Positions 52,810-61,521 of a DNA stretch of 64,000 nucleotides are shown in pieces. The position numbers and the translations under genes were made by a program. The notes beneath the pieces were generated by a model, which was given only the letters and a program-made list of their open reading frames with translations, ran no database searches and was not told where the DNA came from. The stretch's first letter is position 1; the number at the start of each line of letters is the position of its first letter. Origin of the DNA: Chitinophagaceae bacterium. Its GTDB lineage: Bacteria > Bacteroidota > Bacteroidia > Chitinophagales > Chitinophagaceae. Location of the stretch: contig JABFRU010000015.1 in assembly GCA_013140985.1 (NCBI GenBank), positions 41,092 to 105,091 of the forward strand. The letters run 5' to 3'.

Positions 52810-53670
52810 ATGAACAATACTTTATTTGAACGCCGCCGCTTTATAAAAAGTTCTGCCTTTGGTTTGATAGGCATTACCAGCGTTGGCTTTGCATCCGGGC
52901 AAGGTAATATTATCAAAACGATCAGCGCCGGTAATACCGAACCTTTATTCTACCGCTATCCCGGTATCAATGATACAATGGTCAGCAGTATCGTTGGCGC
53001 ATCACATGGCAATTTTGAAAAAGTAAAAGAGTTGGTAACAAAACGTCCCGAACTGGCCGGTGCATGCTGGGACTGGGGCTTTGGCGATTTTGAAACTGCA
53101 CTCGGTGCTGCATCACATGTTGGCCGCCGGGATATTGCTGAGTTCTTAATGAGCCATGGAGCCAGGCCGGATATTTTTACGTATGCAATGCTGGGCATGA
53201 AAAAAAGTGTGCAGGAGATCATTGAAACTGTTCCGGGCATTCAAAAGAATGGCGGGCCGCATGGCATCACTTTATTACAACATGCAAAGAATAGATTGGA
53301 GGATAAAAATATTTCAGCTAATGACGCAGCCAATGTAAAAGCTGTGATCGGCTATCTCGAAAGTGTTGGCGACGCAGATATAAAACCAACAAGTCTTGAA
53401 CTGACAGAAGAAGAAAAGAAAAAATATTTGGGTGAGTATCGTTTTGGAGCAGGTGAAGGAGAAATATTTGTTGTGGATATTCACCGGCTTGGCTTTGTGC
53501 AAATAGCCCGCAAAGGTTCTGCCGGCCGCAAATTGAGTAAAACAGGTGAACATACTTTCTCACCGGCCGGGGCGCCATCTGTAAAGATCATTTTCAAAAT
53601 ACAGGATGATAAAGCCATTTCAGTAAGTATTCATGAACCTGAGCCACTGGTAACTGCGGTGAGAGTATGA
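52810..53670 (+). CDS. Twin-arginine-exported protein with ankyrin-like repeats
   Basis: The 286-residue protein begins with a twin-arginine-type signal, ERRRFIKSSAFGLIGI. Residues about 50-135 contain two ankyrin-like helical pairs (GNFEKVKELVTKRPELA, GRRDIAEFLMSHGARPD). The C-terminal part (about 195-286) is beta-rich, with LGEYRFGAGEGEIFVVD. Tat export implies folding in the cytosol before transport to the periplasm. No catalytic motif is visible. It is monocistronic. Confidence 0.7.
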   Translation: MNNTLFERRRFIKSSAFGLIGITSVGFASGQGNIIKTISAGNTEPLFYRYPGINDTMVSSIVGASHGNFEKVKELVTKRPELAGACWDWGFGDFETALGAASHVGRRDIAEFLMSHGARPDIFTYAMLGMKKSVQEIIETVPGIQKNGGPHGITLLQHAKNRLEDKNISANDAANVKAVIGYLESVGDADIKPTSLELTEEEKKKYLGEYRFGAGEGEIFVVDIHRLGFVQIARKGSAGRKLSKTGEHTFSPAGAPSVKIIFKIQDDKAISVSIHEPEPLVTAVRV

Positions 53671-53802
53671 TTTCGTCAACGGGGTGAATTTTTTATACAA
53701 ACTGAAAAATCTCAGTTTTTTACCTGATATATGTCATGCACAGGTGGTGGTATTTCTGTAACCTTTGGAATGCCAATCATTTTTATCATTAATACATTTT
53801 TT

Positions 53803-54186
53803 ATGAAATACACCGATGCAGTTTCCCATTGTGGTCATGATCATTCGCAGTGGCTAAAGAGCCTGGAGTTTTATGATGATGACCTGGATAGTCTTGAGAA
53901 CAGGTTATTGGAAATAGTGAAGAAGAACAATGGTTATGAAGCGATGAAGGGGGTTGAACATTTTCAGAACCAGTTCATGATCCAGCGTAAGAATATTCAT
54001 GACCTGCGGCATACTATTAACCGTCATTCCGGTAAAGTTGCTGCTGAGGCGTTGAGCCATGTTGGCAAAATGGAGATGATTCGGGTAGATGAGCATGAGA
54101 ACATCAAAGCGGAAGTAGAGAATTTTGAGAAAATCATCAACGAACTAAGGCATGAGTTCAATGTTTTTCTTTCGAAATGGATGTGA
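53803..54186 (+). CDS. Small helical hypothetical protein
   Basis: The 127-residue protein is predicted nearly all helical and rich in histidine, glutamate and lysine. Heptad-like spacing is seen in DDLDSLENRLLEIVKK and ENFEKIINELRHEF, suggesting a coiled coil or bundle. The histidine-rich start HCGHDHSQW could bind metal. The ATG at 53803 is preferred to an upstream one because the added leader is a poor signal peptide. I do not recognise the family. Confidence 0.55.
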   Translation: MKYTDAVSHCGHDHSQWLKSLEFYDDDLDSLENRLLEIVKKNNGYEAMKGVEHFQNQFMIQRKNIHDLRHTINRHSGKVAAEALSHVGKMEMIRVDEHENIKAEVENFEKIINELRHEFNVFLSKWM

Positions 54187-54264
54187 TGCTGGCCTGCCGC
54201 AGCAACAAGTATTGTTACTTCCATATGGGTCGTTGAATAGATGATCTTTGCTTATTTTTAGTCC

Positions 54265-54753
54265 ATGGCAAAAAGACCATTGACCAAAGACAGCGAGTTT
54301 ACAGTAGGAGAGGAAAAGATACTGAACTATATACTGGCCCTTTTTTTCCTTGCACTCTTTGCGTATGGTTTGATTGATGCTGCAAAACGCAATTTTAAAA
54401 ACATAGATTACCAGAGTTATGTTTTTGCATTGGCCATTGCACCGGCCATTTATTGTTTCAGAAGGGCAAACAGTAAACGGGTTTATATCAGGATAAATAA
54501 GAATGGCATTTTCCAGGATGGAAAATTAATAACGGACTGGTCAAATTTCCTCAGGGCCTGGCTTGGCCAAAAAGAAAAGACAGGGATATTCAACATAAAA
54601 GATAATTTTTTATTGATAGTAGAATATAAAAAAAATGGCAAAGGGTTTCGTCATAAAATACCGCTGACGAATACACAGAATAAATCAGAAGAGGATGTAC
54701 TGGCAGCAGTGAATTTTTTCTGGAAGATATACAGGACTGATGCCGGCCGGTAA
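54265..54753 (+). CDS. Hypothetical membrane protein
   Basis: The 162-residue protein has two membrane segments (about 18-35 and 49-65). It then has a cytosolic beta-rich domain (RVYIRINKNGIFQDGKLITDW) that resembles a PH-like domain in size. It has no signal peptide and no known motif. It lies alone, 77 bases before the aminotransferase gene. Confidence 0.55.
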   Translation: MAKRPLTKDSEFTVGEEKILNYILALFFLALFAYGLIDAAKRNFKNIDYQSYVFALAIAPAIYCFRRANSKRVYIRINKNGIFQDGKLITDWSNFLRAWLGQKEKTGIFNIKDNFLLIVEYKKNGKGFRHKIPLTNTQNKSEEDVLAAVNFFWKIYRTDAGR

Positions 54754-54829
54754 ATGATGTAAAGCTCCCACCTGTCAATTAACTTTCTTCCTTTCACTGA
54801 TTCTTCCTTCCTTTATGTAAAATCTTTTT

Positions 54830-56101
54830 ATGCCACAGGACAGGAAAAAATTTTTATTACAAATGGGTGGGGGAGTACTATTAGCCGGTTTGCCCAATAT
54901 TGTTTGGGCTGATAATGAAGTTATCACAGATACCAGCGATCTGCAACAGCAAGCAACTGCCGATGACGAAAAATACTGGAAGCATATTGCAAAGAAATAT
55001 TATCCTGTTTCTGCTGACTACATTAATTTGGAGAATGGTTATTTCGGTGTGCAGGCTAAGCCGGTATTGCAGGCTTTTCAAAAAAACACTCTTTTAGTAA
55101 ATACAGAGCTGGCCCGTTATGCAAGAAAGGAATACCCTGCCGCATCAGCAGCCATCAAACAAACAGTAGCGGCTTTCTTGCAGGTGCCGGATGAAGAGAT
55201 CATTATTACCCGCAATGCGACAGAGGCATTGAATATTGCCATACAAGGTTATCCTTTTAAAACAGGTGATGAAGTGTTGCTGAATCAACTGGATTATTTC
55301 AGCATGATCGAATGCTTCCGGATGCTGGAAAAAAGAGGAAGGCTGAAAGTAAATGCATTTGATCTCCCTTTGCTTCCCCGGAATGATGAAGAAATAGTGG
55401 AAGCTTACCGCAAAGCCATTACTCCCAATACAAAAGTGATATTGCTGACCCATGTTTCCAATATCAATGGACTGATCGTGCCGGTGGCAAAGATCTCTGC
55501 GATGGCAAAAGAAAAAGGAATTGACACTATCACAGATTCTGCTCATGCACTGGGGCAGGTGCCTTTTCGGTTAGCTGATCTTGGTTCTGACTTTGTCGGG
55601 ATGAATCTTCATAAATGGATCGGTAATCCTATCGGCGCCGGTGTATTATATGTAAAGAAGGAAAGAATAAAAGAAATGAGTTCATTGTTTGGTGATGTAA
55701 ATGCTGCTGAGACTTCGATCGATAAGCTTTCCCATTTTGGTACAACCACCCTGGCGGTAACGATGACGATACCCGATAGTCTTGGTTTTCACCAGTCACT
55801 CGGCATTGAAAAGATCAATCAGCGGCTTCATTATTTAAAAAGTGTATGGCTTGCTGAATTTGCTAATGATCCAAAGGTTGAAATTGTTACACCGCTCAAC
55901 TTGTCATGTGCCATTGCTTCATTTCGTATAAAAGATAAGAAGTCGGCTGAAGTAGCGGATCATTTATTTAAGGAGTATAAAATCCTTACAGTCGCAAGAA
56001 CCCTGGAAAAGAATGGTTGTGTGAGGGTAACGCCTTCATTATATAATCCGGCAGATGATATGAAGAAATTGGTTACAGCGGTTAAAAAGATCGTCGGCTG
56101 A
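54830..56101 (+). CDS. Class V aminotransferase-like PLP enzyme (exported)
   Basis: The 423-residue protein has the class V fold: ITRNATEALNIAIQG, the PLP-binding aspartate-histidine pair TDSAHALG (D236) and the Schiff-base lysine K262 in NLHKWIGNP. It is closest in pattern to isopenicillin-N-epimerase-like or SufS-like enzymes. The N-terminus RKKFLLQMGGGVLLAGLP looks like a signal sequence lacking a full twin-arginine pair, so periplasmic location is likely but not certain. The substrate is unknown. No Suf or NRPS gene is nearby. Confidence 0.8.
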   Translation: MPQDRKKFLLQMGGGVLLAGLPNIVWADNEVITDTSDLQQQATADDEKYWKHIAKKYYPVSADYINLENGYFGVQAKPVLQAFQKNTLLVNTELARYARKEYPAASAAIKQTVAAFLQVPDEEIIITRNATEALNIAIQGYPFKTGDEVLLNQLDYFSMIECFRMLEKRGRLKVNAFDLPLLPRNDEEIVEAYRKAITPNTKVILLTHVSNINGLIVPVAKISAMAKEKGIDTITDSAHALGQVPFRLADLGSDFVGMNLHKWIGNPIGAGVLYVKKERIKEMSSLFGDVNAAETSIDKLSHFGTTTLAVTMTIPDSLGFHQSLGIEKINQRLHYLKSVWLAEFANDPKVEIVTPLNLSCAIASFRIKDKKSAEVADHLFKEYKILTVARTLEKNGCVRVTPSLYNPADDMKKLVTAVKKIVG

Positions 56102-56132
56102 TCTTCTTTTGCCTGAAGAAAAACGGTAAATT

Positions 56133-56903
56133 TTATCTCCACTTAAACGCAAAGTATTTGCAAGGCTTATCTGATGCATTAGCGATGCCATGCATCTTAC
56201 CGCTTTCGGCTATGAAGAGATCGCCGGGGCCGCCCTTGTAATCTTTTCCATCAATGGTCATTTCTGCCTCGCCGCTTATTACCAGCATTATTTCTGTTTC
56301 AATATGCTGGTGCGGGGCATGGCTCGGACCTTTTTTCTTTAGTGTGGTAGTATGCATTTCATACCTGTCGCACATGGCAGTAGCCCGGTCAAAATATTTT
56401 TCTGTTCCTCTTTCATTTTTTTCTGTGTAAGTAAGCGTATCTGCATTGATGAGTAATGCGCCGCCGGCATTTTTACTTCTTTCCATATCCATTGGTTGGC
56501 GGGAACGAAACATCAATACATAGTAAGTGACATGGCCATCGTTGGTGTTTTCAAAAGTTTGCATTTCATGCGGCGGGATTATGAGAACACTGCCGGGGCC
56601 AAGCTCTGCAGTTTGATCGCCAATGGTACATGTTAATTTTCCTTCTTTAATAATTATAACTTCTTCAAGACTATCCTGTGCATGGGCTGGGCGGGGAGTG
56701 GCGTCTTTTTCCTGTGTAGTAGCATGAATTTCAAAATAAGAAAATTCAGCGGTAGTTCCTTCAAGGATCTTGCGGCCTTCCCGTTGCTTATCTTTTTTTA
56801 CCGGCAATTCATTCCAGTGAAATACACCCGAACCAACCGGCTGCAGTTGTGCAATGGCAGACATAATTATCAGCTGGAAGAAAAAGGTAAATATGATTTT
56901 CAT
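56133..56903 (-). CDS. Secreted double-cupin protein
   Basis: The 256-residue protein has a signal peptide (FFFQLIIMSAIAQ) and two cupin domains. The first contains EEVIIIKEGKLTCTIGD and IIPPHEMQTFEN. The second contains HQHIETEIMLVISGEAEM and ESGKMHGIAN, with the usual metal-binding histidines and glutamate. Bicupins include oxalate and sugar enzymes; the substrate is unknown here. The ATG at 56903 follows the upstream gene's stop by four bases; a start at 56918 would overlap it. It forms an operon with the two genes upstream. Confidence 0.75.
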   Translation of the reverse strand: MKIIFTFFFQLIIMSAIAQLQPVGSGVFHWNELPVKKDKQREGRKILEGTTAEFSYFEIHATTQEKDATPRPAHAQDSLEEVIIIKEGKLTCTIGDQTAELGPGSVLIIPPHEMQTFENTNDGHVTYYVLMFRSRQPMDMERSKNAGGALLINADTLTYTEKNERGTEKYFDRATAMCDRYEMHTTTLKKKGPSHAPHQHIETEIMLVISGEAEMTIDGKDYKGGPGDLFIAESGKMHGIANASDKPCKYFAFKWR

Positions 56904-56907
56904 GTGA

Positions 56908-57432
56908 TCAGAAATCAAGGCAGCTTTGAATGATTTTTTTCCATTCGGGTGTTCCTAATGTTTCCTCATCAAGTTCATCGGCATCTTCCGGGTCAGGGTA
57001 TCTTTGCTCTATCTTAAATAACATACACTCACAATATTTTTTTGATTTTGTTTCTCCGAGACTTGCTTTTGCAGAATTTATACACTCTGATATAAAATCA
57101 GTACGGTCTTTTGATGACCAGCTACTGATGCTTTTGAGGCAATCCTGCGCTTCTTTTTGCCATTCGGGAGTTTCGAGATCATCGGCAGAAAGTTTATTAG
57201 CCCTCTCAATGTCAGGAAATTTTTTCTCCAGCTTTTCCTGCATACAATAACAGTAAAACCGGGCCGAATCCCTGCTCATGCTTTGCATAGCTGTACCAAT
57301 ACATTCTGAGATAAATGTATTCCTGTCAGAAGAAGCCCATCCTTTCCTGATATCCCCGGCTTGCTGGGCAAACAAATTATTGTAAGAAAGAACTGAAACT
57401 ATCACCAGGGAAGCCGTTAGTATTTTTTTCAT
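56908..57432 (-). CDS. Secreted protein with two tandem cysteine-containing repeats
   Basis: The 174-residue protein has a signal peptide ending NLFAQ. Two copies of a roughly 70-residue module follow, each with DRxxFISECI, a YCxCM pair, a PDxExAxxL segment and TPEWxxxxxxCL. The paired cysteines suggest disulfides in the periplasm. No family name is known to me. It lies 31 bases downstream of the sugar dehydrogenase gene and just before the cupin gene. Internal duplication is clear. Confidence 0.65.
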   Translation of the reverse strand: MKKILTASLVIVSVLSYNNLFAQQAGDIRKGWASSDRNTFISECIGTAMQSMSRDSARFYCYCMQEKLEKKFPDIERANKLSADDLETPEWQKEAQDCLKSISSWSSKDRTDFISECINSAKASLGETKSKKYCECMLFKIEQRYPDPEDADELDEETLGTPEWKKIIQSCLDF

Positions 57433-57463
57433 AATAGCAAGATAAGAATGAATCAAAGATTTT

Positions 57464-58702
57464 TTATTTTTTGCTGATCCTGAAGAGCATTCCGCCATCC
57501 GTTACAGCATACAGCATATTATTGTTGTATGCTACATCCCTGAAACGTTCGTTTTTGTCAGTCAGTAATTTTTCTTCGCCCACCACTTTATTGTTTACGA
57601 TCACCAACCGGCAGATATGTTCGCTGCTGAGTCCTCCGATAAAGAGGTTGTTTTTCCATTCGGGTATTGCATCCCCTTTATAAAAAGCCATACCACTGGG
57701 AGAAAGCACCGGGTCCCAATAATAAACAGGTTGTTCCATGCCGGCTTTTTGCTGAATACCGTTTCCAATTGTTCCGCCGCTATATTCAATACCATAAGTA
57801 ATAACGGGCCAGCCATAATTCTTTCCGGCTTTAATAATATTTACTTCATCGCCGCCACGGGGACCGAATTCATTTTCCCATAATTCACCTGTGACCGGGT
57901 GAATATCTAATCCCTGTGCATTCCGAATGCCATAGGCATATATTTCCGGTATAGCCCCTTCCTGGTTGATAAACGGATTGCCCGGAGCAGGTTTGCCATC
58001 TTTTGTTATTTTAAATATTTTTCCCAATCCTGAAGAAAGTAATTGTGCCTGTGCTCTTCCTTCCATGATGGATCGTTCGCCGGTGCTTACAAATAAATTA
58101 CCATCCTTATCGAAAATAAGACGGGAACCAAAATGTAAACCACCCCTTAATGCTGGTGTAGCCCTGAAAATCACAACCGGGTTGTCAATTGTACCTGTAG
58201 CTTCATTCAATTGTCCTTTTGCTACAGACATCAGGTTGCCTTTTTCCAATCTTTCTGAAAACGACCAGTAGATAGTTTTATTGGTCGTGAAACCGGGGTC
58301 CAATGCTGCATCAAGCATTCCTCCCTGTCCGCCATCATCTACTTTGGGAAAACCAGTTATCTTTTTTACCAATGTTCCGCTTTCATTGCGGATCTCCATG
58401 AAACCACTTTTCTCAGTAATAAGCAAACGTCCGTCAGGCAAAGGGATTACAGCCCATGGCCTGCCTAAATTGTCGGCAAGAAGATCCACATTATAGGGCG
58501 TGGTTGTTCTAACGCCGCTGATTCTTGTTTGCCCTGCAAATGCAGGAGAATAATCAGTATTGGCACCTTTTGTTTCCACGGGAGGCAATTTGGTGGTATC
58601 AGCACCTGAATTATTTTGTGAGGTAACATTAGTATTGGAACAACTGAATGAATAAAGAATGAAAGAAATGACTGAGAATGGAAAGATAAATTTTAACCGC
58701 AT
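57464..58702 (-). CDS. PQQ-dependent sugar dehydrogenase-like lipoprotein
   Basis: The 412-residue protein has a lipoprotein signal (SFSC) and a six-bladed propeller of the glucose/sorbosone dehydrogenase family. Typical segments are GRPWAVIPLPDGRLLITEKSG, GGLHFGSRLIFDKDGNLFVS, GIRNAQGLDIHPVTGELW and EFGPRGGDEVNIIKAGKNYGWP. Relatives oxidise aldose sugars using PQQ in the periplasm, although many Bacteroidota members lack a known PQQ source. The ATG at 58702 is chosen because it begins the lipoprotein signal. Confidence 0.85.
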   Translation of the reverse strand: MRLKFIFPFSVISFILYSFSCSNTNVTSQNNSGADTTKLPPVETKGANTDYSPAFAGQTRISGVRTTTPYNVDLLADNLGRPWAVIPLPDGRLLITEKSGFMEIRNESGTLVKKITGFPKVDDGGQGGMLDAALDPGFTTNKTIYWSFSERLEKGNLMSVAKGQLNEATGTIDNPVVIFRATPALRGGLHFGSRLIFDKDGNLFVSTGERSIMEGRAQAQLLSSGLGKIFKITKDGKPAPGNPFINQEGAIPEIYAYGIRNAQGLDIHPVTGELWENEFGPRGGDEVNIIKAGKNYGWPVITYGIEYSGGTIGNGIQQKAGMEQPVYYWDPVLSPSGMAFYKGDAIPEWKNNLFIGGLSSEHICRLVIVNNKVVGEEKLLTDKNERFRDVAYNNNMLYAVTDGGMLFRISKK

Positions 58703-58858
58703 GGATAATGATTTGATATAGTCAGTAAAAATAATCAATGTGAAGTAGAATTTGCGCAGCAACCTTGCAATCATCCCTCAAAAAGGATACCTTTTTTTAT
58801 TTGACCGGTAATGCGCCTCATTTCATGGTGATTATTTTTGAAAGTAAAACAAAATGTC

Positions 58859-59314
58859 ATGAATAAAATAACCTGCAAACACATCATCCGTCTTGCTTTA
58901 TTTGTTATGATCTTTTCTTTGTTAACCCCGGCAAGCGGGTTCTCACAGTCAAAAAATGAGAGGAAGATATTGGCTGTACTCCGGTTGGAAGAAGAGTATT
59001 GGAGCAAAGGCGATATAGATGGCTATGTGAGCTTATATGCACCGCTGGATTCCACCCGGATGATACTCAGTAAAGGGGCTGCCTATGGCAAGGAAAATAT
59101 TCTTGCATTCTATAAAAAATACTGGCCAAAGGAAAAAATGGGAACCCTTGTACTGGATGGGGAACAATTGGAAAGAATATCCCGGAAATTTTATTATGTC
59201 ACCGGCTATTTTCATGTAAAATATCCTGATGGCAAGACAATTGACGGTCGTTACTCCAGCCTGATGATAAAGATCAGGGGAAAATGGTATTTATATACAG
59301 ATCATTCCGGATAA
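58859..59314 (+). CDS. Secreted NTF2/SnoaL-like (DUF4440-type) protein
   Basis: The 151-residue protein has a signal peptide ending SGFSQ, then an NTF2-like fold: a helix ILAVLRLEEEYWSKGDIDGYV, MILSKGAAYGKENILAFYKKYW and a beta-sheet with the GRYSSLMIKIRGKWYLYTDHS end. DUF4440/SnoaL-type proteins bind small hydrophobic molecules or act as enzymes. The ligand is unknown. The ATG at 58859 is preferred to the one at 58838, since it starts the signal peptide closely. Confidence 0.75.
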   Translation: MNKITCKHIIRLALFVMIFSLLTPASGFSQSKNERKILAVLRLEEEYWSKGDIDGYVSLYAPLDSTRMILSKGAAYGKENILAFYKKYWPKEKMGTLVLDGEQLERISRKFYYVTGYFHVKYPDGKTIDGRYSSLMIKIRGKWYLYTDHSG

Positions 59315-59354
59315 AGTACCCGGTAATTTCATAACTTTAGATCCTCTAAAGATT

Positions 59355-60047
59355 ATGAAAAGACTATTGATCATCGCTTGCCTGTTCGTTGTTGCTGTTA
59401 CTAGTAATGCACAACAACTAAGCCAGGTCACTTTTAATAATGGTGCTGCTCTTTCCTATTTCTCATTACTTACCGACCAGGGTGTTTATATAAGAATATC
59501 AGAGACCGGAAAAGCGTTGGAATGGGGAACAGAGTTAATGTCAAACAGGGGGAATATTTATGCTCCCCGGCTGCAACCCTTCATGGGCCGGGTGGAATAT
59601 TATGGTGCAGAGGCAGATTCAGCAGTAAAGGGAAAGGTTAAAAGCATCGGCACTACTTCTCTTACTTATTATGGAGCTTCCGAAACCGAAAGCAAGGCGG
59701 GTAAATTAAAAACTGTCGGCACCCTCATCATCGATTATTATTCTACGTATGATAATGCCATACTCAAGGGAAAAATAAGATCTATCGGTAATTATAATAT
59801 CGATTACTATTCCTCATTCGATGAGGAATCACTGAGGGGGAAATTGAAAACTGTAAACAATACTCCTGTCACTTACTATTCCAGTTTTGATGATAAGCTG
59901 ATCAGGGGACAAATAAAATCCATTGGATCCTATACATACACCTGGTACACTTCGCTTGATCTGAATGCTGCGAAAGGTGCTTTAAAGACCGGCCAATACC
60001 GGCAACAGATTGGCAGCATTACTTATATATTGAGGGAAGGTGTTTGA
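59355..60047 (+). CDS. Secreted protein with six 23-residue repeats
   Basis: The 230-residue protein has a signal peptide (VTSNAQ) and six consecutive repeats of exactly 23 residues from V80 to about 217. Their consensus is xDYYSSFDxxxLKGKIKSIGxxx. Each unit is short beta-type, as in solenoids. The spacing and tyrosine pairs suggest a regular beta-helix or surface stalk, probably in the periplasm or on the surface. No family name is known to me. It lies between two genes on the same strand, and the next gene follows after 44 bases. Confidence 0.65.
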   Translation: MKRLLIIACLFVVAVTSNAQQLSQVTFNNGAALSYFSLLTDQGVYIRISETGKALEWGTELMSNRGNIYAPRLQPFMGRVEYYGAEADSAVKGKVKSIGTTSLTYYGASETESKAGKLKTVGTLIIDYYSTYDNAILKGKIRSIGNYNIDYYSSFDEESLRGKLKTVNNTPVTYYSSFDDKLIRGQIKSIGSYTYTWYTSLDLNAAKGALKTGQYRQQIGSITYILREGV

Positions 60048-60091
60048 CCAAAGTAGTTCATTTCATTTTTTCACAAACCAAACCTATAGTT

Positions 60092-61426
60092 ATGAAAAGG
60101 GTATTCTTCTTTCTTATTGCTTTGATAATAGTTGTTTTATCAGCCAGCAGTCCTGCCAGAGCACAGCAGTATAAATTAAAGCAAACAACCAGTGTGATGG
60201 GGATGAAATCTGAATCCACCATTTATGTAAAAGGAATGCGCAAAAGAACGGAAGGCGGAGGAATGATGGGCATGGGCGCCAATCTTGCTACCATTGAGCA
60301 ATGTGACCTGCAACGAAGCATTAAGCTGAATACACAAAAAAAACTTTACTTTATTGAACCCTTCTCCAAAAACCAGGAAGAAGTAATAGATGAAGATGTA
60401 AAACCGGTTGCGGTAAAAACAAAACCGGCAACAACTCCTGTCACTACGCAAAAAGGAGGTACCATCACCATGTGGTATAACATATCTGATACCGGGGAAC
60501 GGAAAAAAGTTTGGGGCTTTACGGCAAGACATGTGTGGACCTATCAAAAAATGAAACCATCAGCTGATGCCTGTACAATGAAGGACAGTATCATCATTAA
60601 AACTGATGGCTGGTATATTGATCTTCCGCAATTCAATTGTCCTGTTCAGTACAAACCATCCCGGTCAATGATGCCACCCAATGAGCAACAAAAACCTGAC
60701 TGTATAGATAAGTTTGTGACCCGTCGTAGTGGCAAGGGCAAACTGGGATTTCCAATAACAGAGACAAGAACGATCATAATGGGAGGGCAGGGTGCACAGA
60801 CATCAGAATTCAAAACCGATATAGAGACACTGGAACTTACAACGATGAAACTCGATTCAATGCTGTTCGAAATACCTCCCGGTTATACAGAAGTAAAAAG
60901 CGAAACTGAATTGCAGGATAAGATGGATATAAATGCAATGATCAAGCAGTATGGCAATGTTGATGCCAATGAGATCAATGCAGCAATGAATGGAGTTAAT
61001 TCAGGTGAGAAGAAGCCGGGTATGATCAGGATCGGAGTATATCAGCCAACAGGTGATCAGCAGGTGCAGGGTCAGCCATTGCAGGAATATCTGGTGCTTA
61101 ATTTACGGTCAGATAAAGCAGAAGCCATTGCAGTGAATTCCGAAGAAGAGGCGAAAGAAAAAAAATGTGATTACTCGCTGGCCACCGATTTTACAAAGAT
61201 CAAGTCGGCCAGTAAGGTAGGCGGTTTGCTGAAAGCAATAAAAAATTCTGATCCCAATGCTGCTTCATCATTTAATATAGAAGCAGGAATGACACTGATA
61301 AAATTGCAGGACGGGTCTGTAAGGCTTCAACCGAAACTGGATGGTAAATATGAAGGAAAGGTAGAAGAAGCGGAAAAGAGAGTATTGGAAGAAGGAGCCC
61401 GGCAGGTGTTGAAGGAATTAAAATAA
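60092..61426 (+). CDS. Secreted hypothetical protein
   Basis: The 444-residue protein has a signal peptide (SSPARAQ). It has a beta-rich N-terminal half with VMGMKSESTIYVKGMRKRTEGGG and RSIKLNTQKKLYFIEPF. This is a LolA-like or DUF-type pattern seen in Bacteroidota proteins that read out metal or lipid. The middle segment repeats similar strands. The C-terminal third is charged and probably helical. The ATG at 60092 starts the signal peptide. An intrinsic terminator follows. Function is unknown. Confidence 0.65.
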   Translation: MKRVFFFLIALIIVVLSASSPARAQQYKLKQTTSVMGMKSESTIYVKGMRKRTEGGGMMGMGANLATIEQCDLQRSIKLNTQKKLYFIEPFSKNQEEVIDEDVKPVAVKTKPATTPVTTQKGGTITMWYNISDTGERKKVWGFTARHVWTYQKMKPSADACTMKDSIIIKTDGWYIDLPQFNCPVQYKPSRSMMPPNEQQKPDCIDKFVTRRSGKGKLGFPITETRTIIMGGQGAQTSEFKTDIETLELTTMKLDSMLFEIPPGYTEVKSETELQDKMDINAMIKQYGNVDANEINAAMNGVNSGEKKPGMIRIGVYQPTGDQQVQGQPLQEYLVLNLRSDKAEAIAVNSEEEAKEKKCDYSLATDFTKIKSASKVGGLLKAIKNSDPNAASSFNIEAGMTLIKLQDGSVRLQPKLDGKYEGKVEEAEKRVLEEGARQVLKELK

Positions 61427-61447
61427 TTTTTTATACAGGAGACTAAG

Positions 61448-61475
61448 ATGCCCCGATACAAAAGCGTTGGGGCAT
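61448..61475 (+). terminator. Intrinsic terminator after the 444-residue protein gene
   Basis: GATGCCCC and GGGGCATC form an 8-bp stem around a 12-base loop, followed by a short TTCTT. It lies about 20 bases after the stop. Confidence 0.7.
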
Positions 61476-61521
61476 CTTCTTATAAAGTGAAAGGCTTAAT
61501 TTTGGTTTAAAATTTTACCCT

